From an uncultured Ruminococcus sp. (GTDB taxonomy: Bacteria > Bacillota > Clostridia > Oscillospirales > Acutalibacteraceae), in contig CACYDE010000081.1 of assembly GCA_902773045.1 (NCBI GenBank), positions 1 to 9,438 on the forward strand: a stretch of DNA of 9,438 bases, written 5' to 3'. Made by a program: the position numbers and the translations under genes. Below the pieces are notes generated by a model, which searched no databases, was not told the origin of the DNA, and worked only from the letters and a program-made list of their open reading frames with translations. Shown piece by piece: positions 6,095 to 9,438 of this stretch. How positions within the stretch are numbered: the first letter of the stretch is position 1; each line of letters starts with the position of its first letter.

Positions 6095-6970
6095 TTATCG
6101 GAATTTAGTATTAATAAAGATGTCTTTGTATTTTCCCCGGGCAATGTTAGGAAATGCTTTTCTGAGTCGCTGTGTTCTTTTTTCAAGATTATCCCTATGG
6201 AGCTTCAATTTATCCTTCAATTCGTCGATCTTGGCCAATTTCTCGCTCATAGATTCCTTCATTTCCTCGGTCATGCTTTCGAATGTTTCTATGACTTTGT
6301 CAAAATCAGGCTCGTTTTCTTCAAATTTGTCTTTGACTTTTTCTCCGTGTTCCATCAGTGCAACAGTACCTTCGCTGAGGTTTGTTCCGATAGATTCGGA
6401 AAGTTTTTGAAGACGTTCCTCAAATTCTCTAACCGCACGGATATTACTGCGTATCTTCATAACGTTGACTACGGTAACGGCAACATCAGCAGCCAATATG
6501 GAATACGTGACCGTAAGAAAAACGATTCCCAATCTTTTTGGGATAATATTTACCGCCTGCATAACAGTGGGGTGGATCACGTTGATGACCAGTACGCATG
6601 CAAATCCCCACAGAAGCGAGAATTTTAAACATACATAACCTTTAATGTTAAAGGGTTCGTCAGTGTAATCCCACCATTTTTCATGAAAAAATTTTTCAAG
6701 AAAATATCCGCCGAAGAATTCGATCAAAGTAGTATATATGGTGGACGCGGCAAAAAGCAAAGCCCAGTAGTCTTTGATCGGTTCGAGAGTCAGAACAACC
6801 GAAAGAACACCGAATCCATAAATCGGACAAGCCGGTCCGTTAACAAATCCACGGTTAACAAATGTTCCCTTGACAGAAGCAGCGTAAACAACTTCCGTAC
6901 ACCACCCGACAAAACAGTAAATTATAAAGATAAAAAGTATATCGTAAAAAGAGTAGTTTGATGAAATCAT
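6095..6970 (-). CDS. CmpB-type (putative ABC-transporter permease family) membrane protein with coiled-coil tail
   Basis: A 291-residue integral membrane protein with five predicted helices (about 9-28, 47-63, 68-90, 113-133, 146-170). The conserved segments GWCTEVVYAASVKGTFVNRGFVNGP (23-46 region), PIYGFG (49-54), WWDYTDEPFNIKGYVCLKFSLLWG (99-122 region) are those of the family named 'putative ABC transporter permease, CmpB type' (Pfam ABC_trans_CmpB). Its transport role is not well established. Residues 172-270 form a long charged helical region, probably a cytoplasmic coiled coil, which looks like an addition to the membrane core. No ATPase partner is adjacent. ATG 6970 is preferred because GTG 6982 lies only one base after GAGG; GTG would add four residues. 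The gene follows the metalloregulator by 37 nt, which suggests an operon and possibly metal-responsive expression. That link is inference. Confidence 0.82.
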   Translation of the reverse strand: MISSNYSFYDILFIFIIYCFVGWCTEVVYAASVKGTFVNRGFVNGPACPIYGFGVLSVVLTLEPIKDYWALLFAASTIYTTLIEFFGGYFLEKFFHEKWWDYTDEPFNIKGYVCLKFSLLWGFACVLVINVIHPTVMQAVNIIPKRLGIVFLTVTYSILAADVAVTVVNVMKIRSNIRAVREFEERLQKLSESIGTNLSEGTVALMEHGEKVKDKFEENEPDFDKVIETFESMTEEMKESMSEKLAKIDELKDKLKLHRDNLEKRTQRLRKAFPNIARGKYKDIFINTKFR

Positions 6971-7007
6971 ATTAAAGATCACACCTCGTAACTTCAGGCG
7001 AAAAACA

Positions 7008-7385
7008 TTATCTTTCCTTCTTCAGATGATTAACATGTTTTTTTATCGCGTCAAATGTTTCGGCGCTGATGATGTGTTCCATTCTGCATGCGTCCTTCAC
7101 TGCGGTTGCAGGGTCGACTCCAAGTTCGATGAACCATGCAGACAGAAAAGTGTGTCTTTCATATACTTTTTCTGCGATCGCTCTTCCGGAGTCGGCGAGA
7201 GTAATATACCCTTTGTGATCGACGTTTATGTAACCGTTTTCACGAAGATTTTTCATAGCAATACTTACGCTTGGTTTTGAATACTCAAGTTCGTTCGCAA
7301 TATCGATCGAGCGGACAAGTCCGTTTCTGTTTTTCAGGATAAGTATAGTTTCAAGATAATCTTCTGCCGATTCTTGTATTTTCAT
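7008..7385 (-). CDS. DtxR/MntR-family metal-dependent transcriptional repressor
   Basis: A 125-residue, two-domain regulator of the DtxR/MntR family. Members bind Mn(II) or Fe(II), dimerise and repress metal-uptake genes. Residues 5-62 form the winged helix-turn-helix (SAEDYLETI, then VRSIDIANELEYSKPSVSIAMKNLRENGYI), and 64-125 the dimerisation domain. Aligned by eye with B. subtilis MntR, the metal-site residues are D9, E12, H78, E103 and H104. The position of MntR Glu99 is Cys100 (DACRMEH), which is the residue found in DtxR. The length matches MntR, and the SH3-like third domain of DtxR/IdeR is absent. The start is ATG 7385, with AGGAGG nine bases upstream and a promoter at 7423-7452. It is first in an apparent operon with the CmpB-type gene, 37 nt downstream. 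No convincing operator palindrome was found. Confidence 0.92.
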   Translation of the reverse strand: MKIQESAEDYLETILILKNRNGLVRSIDIANELEYSKPSVSIAMKNLRENGYINVDHKGYITLADSGRAIAEKVYERHTFLSAWFIELGVDPATAVKDACRMEHIISAETFDAIKKHVNHLKKER

Positions 7386-7422
7386 ATCTTTGTTCCTCCT
7401 GAGAATAGTTTACTTATTGGTT

Positions 7423-7452
7423 ATTATACCATATTTCACGTATTTATTTCAA
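7423..7452 (-). promoter_or_regulatory. Sigma-A promoter of the metalloregulator operon
   Basis: On the minus strand, TTGAAA (7452-7447), an 18-nt spacer and TATAAT (7428-7423). The predicted transcript starts near 7416, about 30 nt before the ATG. The leader holds an imperfect ATAAGTAAACTAT palindrome that could be an autoregulatory operator, but it is weak. Confidence 0.7.
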
Positions 7453-7546
7453 GAATAAAATGTTAATTTTTATAATTTAATTCTTTTAAGTGTTAAATTA
7501 TTTCTTTCATTTTTGTAGATTTTTGTTTAAAATTGTGTAATTACTC

Positions 7547-7575
7547 TTGATTTTCTGTATTTCGTGTGATATAAT
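7547..7575 (+). promoter_or_regulatory. Sigma-A promoter of the PLP C-S lyase gene
   Basis: TTGATT (7547-7552), a 17-nt spacer, and TATAAT (7570-7575), with TG at 7567-7568 giving an extended -10. Transcription would begin near 7582, leaving a leader of about 108 nt before the ATG at 7691. Confidence 0.82.
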
Positions 7576-7597
7576 CAAATAAAAATGAATTTGATAT

Positions 7598-7661
7598 AAA
7601 CATTCCGCACAGGTGTAATTATGTACTGAATATCGTAATAACAGCTGTGTGGAATGTTTTT
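7598..7661 (+). terminator. Terminator-like hairpin in the leader of the C-S lyase gene (candidate attenuator)
   Basis: AAACATTCCGCACAG (7598-7612) pairs with CTGTGTGGAATGTTT (7645-7659) over 15 bp, one of them G-U, with a 32-nt loop. TTTTT runs through 7657-7661. It lies after a strong promoter and 15 nt before the GGAGG ribosome site (7677-7681), so it would end transcription before the gene unless relieved. No T-box or known riboswitch core was recognised. Only very short frames (such as ATG AAT TTG ATA TAA at 7585) occur in the leader, so a leader-peptide mechanism is not evident. Confidence 0.65.
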
Positions 7662-7690
7662 AGTTTTAAATCTTTCGGAGGAAATATTAT

Positions 7691-8839
7691 ATGTATGATT
7701 TTGATTCTGTTGTAAATCGCAGAGGTACTCATTCATTGAAGTGGGATGTTAAGGAAAACGAGCTTCCTATGTGGGTAGCGGACATGGATTTTCGAACCGC
7801 ACCCGAAATAATAGAAGACCTTAAAAAAAGATTGGAACACGGAATCTTCGGTTATACCGATATTTCAGATGAATGGTATGATGCTTATATCAATTGGTGG
7901 AAAACACGGCATACATATATAATGAAAAGGGAATGGCTGATGTTCTGCACCGGTGTCGTTCCTGCGATCTCATCGACAGTAAGGAAACTTACCACTCCCG
8001 CGGAAAAGGTTTTGATCCAGACCCCCGTATATAACATTTTCTACAACTCTATTCTGAACAATGGCTGCCGTGTTATTGAAAATCCGCTTCGCTATGCCGA
8101 CGGAAATTACAGCATAGATTTTGAAGATCTTGAAAAAAAGCTTTCCGATCCTCAGATTACTTTGATGATTTTTTGTAATCCTCAGAATCCTGCCGGAAAA
8201 ATCTGGAGCAAAGACGAGATCGAAAAAGTCGGTGAGCTTTGTTTCAAACATCATGTAACGGTAATTTCGGATGAGATACATTGTGATCTGACGGATCCCG
8301 GACGTGACTATGTTCCGTTTGCTTCGGCGTCGGAAATATGCAGAGATATCAGTATTACCTGTATATCACCGACAAAAGCTTTCAATATAGCAGGACTTCA
8401 AACCTCTGCAATATGCATTCCGAACGAGGCGCTTCGAAACAGAGTAAACCGCGCGATAAATACCGATGAGGTTGCCGAACCGAATGTTTTTGCCGCAGAA
8501 GCGGCTGTTGCGGCATTTACCAAAGGTGAAAGATGGCTTGATGAACTGAGAGAATATATATACGCCAATAAGACAGCCGCAAAGTCTTTCATTGAAACCG
8601 AGATTCCAAAAGTTACTCTTGTTCCTTCCGAAGCGACATATCTTCTGTGGCTTGATTGCAGCTCTTTCAAAAGAAAAAGCTCGGAGCTTGCAGCGGGGAT
8701 AAGAAAGGAAACGGGATTATATGTTTCCTCGGGAGAGATTTTTGGCGGAAACGGCGATATGTTTCTTCGGATCAATATAGCCTGCCCCCGCAGCGTTCTT
8801 GAAGACGGTCTGAAAAGACTGAAAAAAGGATTGGATTAA
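7691..8839 (+). CDS. patB: MalY/PatB-family PLP-dependent aminotransferase-fold C-S lyase
   Basis: A 382-residue cytoplasmic fold-type I PLP enzyme. MalY/PatB proteins mainly act as cystathionine or cysteine-conjugate beta-lyases, releasing a thiol, pyruvate and ammonia, although many are labelled aminotransferases. Family landmarks in order: MWVADMDF (27-34), FGYTD (53-57), TPVYNIF (111-117) for PLP stacking, FCNPQNPAGKIW (161-172), SDEIHCDL (193-200), the PLP-lysine segment SPTKAFNIAGLQ with Lys229, and Arg360 in FLRINIACPR, which binds the substrate carboxylate. Full length. The start is ATG 7691 with GGAGG nine bases upstream. It has its own promoter and a hairpin leader; the next gene has a separate promoter, so it is probably monocistronic. 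Nothing nearby (no malT, metC or sulfur transporter) narrows the substrate, and C-S lyase activity is inferred from family membership. Confidence 0.93.
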   Translation: MYDFDSVVNRRGTHSLKWDVKENELPMWVADMDFRTAPEIIEDLKKRLEHGIFGYTDISDEWYDAYINWWKTRHTYIMKREWLMFCTGVVPAISSTVRKLTTPAEKVLIQTPVYNIFYNSILNNGCRVIENPLRYADGNYSIDFEDLEKKLSDPQITLMIFCNPQNPAGKIWSKDEIEKVGELCFKHHVTVISDEIHCDLTDPGRDYVPFASASEICRDISITCISPTKAFNIAGLQTSAICIPNEALRNRVNRAINTDEVAEPNVFAAEAAVAAFTKGERWLDELREYIYANKTAAKSFIETEIPKVTLVPSEATYLLWLDCSSFKRKSSELAAGIRKETGLYVSSGEIFGGNGDMFLRINIACPRSVLEDGLKRLKKGLD

Positions 8840-8943
8840 AATCACTAAATATAGATATTATTATTTATTTAGAACAAGTATATAGTTTAAAGCAGCAGAA
8901 AATGTGTCGAATTTGTAAATTTATATTTCTAAATTTGAGAATA
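8840..8943. other. A+T-rich spacer after the C-S lyase gene
   Basis: No convincing intrinsic terminator. Only weak A-T hairpins are present: CTAAATA/TATTTAG (8845-8872) and AAATTTA/TAAATTT (8917-8936), neither with G-C pairs and a T tract. Nothing else was recognised before the promoter at 8944. Confidence 0.4.
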
Positions 8944-8972
8944 TTGACAATGACGTAAAAAGATGTTATAGT
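8944..8972 (+). promoter_or_regulatory. Strong sigma-A promoter of the coiled-coil gene
   Basis: A consensus TTGACA (8944-8949), 17-nt spacer and TATAGT (8967-8972), with TG at 8964-8965 giving an extended -10. It is the best -35 in the window. Transcription would start near 8979 and give a 5' leader of about 140 nt. Confidence 0.82.
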
Positions 8973-8978
8973 TCAAAT

Positions 8979-9122
8979 TAATAATAAGTGCTGATTTTTA
9001 TGCAATTATTTTATAAAAAATAAGTTGACGAAATTTTACACCTAAAAATCAAAAGTCGTTTTTGAGAGTTACGGTAGGGAGTGAGCCGAAAATCAGTCAG
9101 CTGTTGAAAGAAAGGCGATCGC
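8979..9122 (+). promoter_or_regulatory. Long leader with alternative pairings
   Basis: TGATTTTTA (8992-9000) can pair perfectly with TAAAAATCA (9043-9051). The overlapping CTGATTTT (8991-8998) can pair equally well with AAAATCAG (9089-9096), which lies 14 nt before the AAAGG ribosome site (9111-9115). The two helices exclude each other, which is the logic of a switch. The pairings are A-U-rich and short, no known riboswitch class was recognised, and chance in A+T-rich DNA is possible. Confidence 0.35.
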
Positions 9123-9383
9123 ATGACCGAAAAAGAAATGAAAAGATTTAGCAGAGCCGAACTGCTTGAACTTTTGATCGATCAGATGAAAGAAAACGAA
9201 GAGCTTCAAAAAAAACTTGACGAAGCAAACAAAAGGCTTGAAGACAGAAAAATAATCATTGAAAATTCAGGCTCGATCGCCGAAGCCGCTTTGAAGCTCA
9301 ACGGAATATTTGAGGCAGCGGAAAAAGCGGCAGCCCAATACATCGAAAATGTTAAAGCTTCAAAGAGTAAAAGTCAAGACTGA
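9123..9383 (+). CDS. Small coiled-coil protein of unknown function
   Basis: An 86-residue, fully helical-looking cytoplasmic protein with no signal peptide or membrane segment. Residues 9-48 (SRAELLELLIDQMKENEELQ then KKLDEANKRLEDRK) have heptad-like leucine spacing and should form a coiled coil. Residues 49-77 (SGSIAEAALKLNGIFEAAEK then AAAQYIENV) form a second, amphipathic alanine-rich helix, and the tail is short and basic (KASKSKSQ). Similar small proteins with an N-terminal LLELL helix and a GSIAEAxLxLNGxFEAAxxAA helix are familiar in clostridial genomes but have no assigned role that I can state. The start is ATG 9123 with AAAGG seven bases upstream. It has its own strong promoter and lies 20 nt before the next start codon, so it is probably the first gene of an operon leaving the window. 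Confidence 0.75.
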   Translation: MTEKEMKRFSRAELLELLIDQMKENEELQKKLDEANKRLEDRKIIIENSGSIAEAALKLNGIFEAAEKAAAQYIENVKASKSKSQD

Positions 9384-9403
9384 ACCGGAAGAGGTGATGC
9401 CTA

Positions 9404-9438
9404 ATGGAAGAGAAAAAGAAAGTGAAAGACCTTCCTGA
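9404..9438 (+). CDS. Start of a further gene, truncated by the window edge
   Basis: ATG 9404 opens MEEKKKVKDLP and is still open at the window end. GAGGTGAT (9391-9398) gives a strong ribosome site, five bases before the ATG. An ATG at 9397 within that site runs only 13 codons to TGA at 9436-9438 and is rejected. Its spacing from the coiled-coil gene implies cotranscription. Eleven charged residues do not identify a product. Confidence 0.6.
   Translation, partial: MEEKKKVKDLP

Noticed and set aside
6120..6961. Plus-strand frames antisense to the CmpB-type gene
   Set aside because: The minus-strand frame carries recognisable family motifs and a start near a ribosome site; the plus-strand frames are Phe/Ser-rich shadows.
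7582..7690. T-box or SAM-type riboswitch before the PLP enzyme
   Set aside because: The leader is too short and I could not find the T-box AGGGTGG-like sequence or a SAM-riboswitch core. Only the terminator-like hairpin is supported.
9397..9438. Short frame from ATG 9397
   Set aside because: The ATG lies within the GAGGTGATG ribosome site and the frame ends after 13 codons; ATG 9404 is correctly spaced and open to the edge.

Overview
The window looks like chromosomal DNA from a low- to mid-GC Gram-positive anaerobe of the Clostridia, most likely an Oscillospirales/Ruminococcus-type gut bacterium. This is inferred from the A+T-rich spacers, textbook sigma-A promoters (TTGAtt/TTGAca, 17-18 nt spacer, TATAAT, often with an extended TG), strong AGGAGG-type ribosome sites, and gene families (MORN-repeat proteins, CmpB-type membrane proteins, short DtxR/MntR regulators) common in that group. 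The species cannot be named from the sequence. No rRNA, tRNA, transposase, phage gene or CRISPR array was seen.

Region by region. (1) 1-982: a single nitroreductase gene (287-829) bracketed by two inverted copies of a ~102-nt GC-richer repeat. The right copy starts on the base after the stop codon and carries a 51-nt hairpin-shaped insertion. (2) 1197-5371: one promoter drives a two-gene unit: a 1059-residue protein (novel N-terminal domain, acidic disordered linker, about 20 MORN repeats) and, 13 nt later, an MscS-type mechanosensitive channel. It is closed by a long hairpin plus T tract. (3) 5387-5838: a small Asn-rich lipoprotein gene, whose ribosome site lies 2 nt after that T tract, followed by a clear terminator. 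(4) 5839-6094: a convergent spacer packed with hairpins, inside a transposon-like arrangement of short inverted and direct repeats. (5) 6095-7452 (minus strand): a DtxR/MntR-family metalloregulator followed by a CmpB-type five-helix membrane protein with a long C-terminal coiled coil, probably one operon. (6) 7547-8839: a MalY/PatB-type PLP C-S lyase preceded by a promoter and a ~100-nt leader containing a terminator-like hairpin. (7) 8944-9438: a strong promoter, a ~140-nt leader with mutually exclusive pairings, a small coiled-coil protein, and the first codons of another gene cut by the window edge.

Functionally, the region is mainly cell-envelope and homeostasis genes: a membrane-tension channel paired with a large MORN scaffold, a metal-sensing repressor paired with a membrane protein, a lipoprotein, and two cofactor-dependent enzymes (FMN and PLP). 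The best candidates for something undescribed are the inverted repeats around the nitroreductase with their shared small reading frame, the MORN-MscS operon, the DtxR-family protein with a mixed MntR/DtxR metal-ligand set, and the hairpin-plus-T-tract structures placed just upstream of ribosome sites at two genes.
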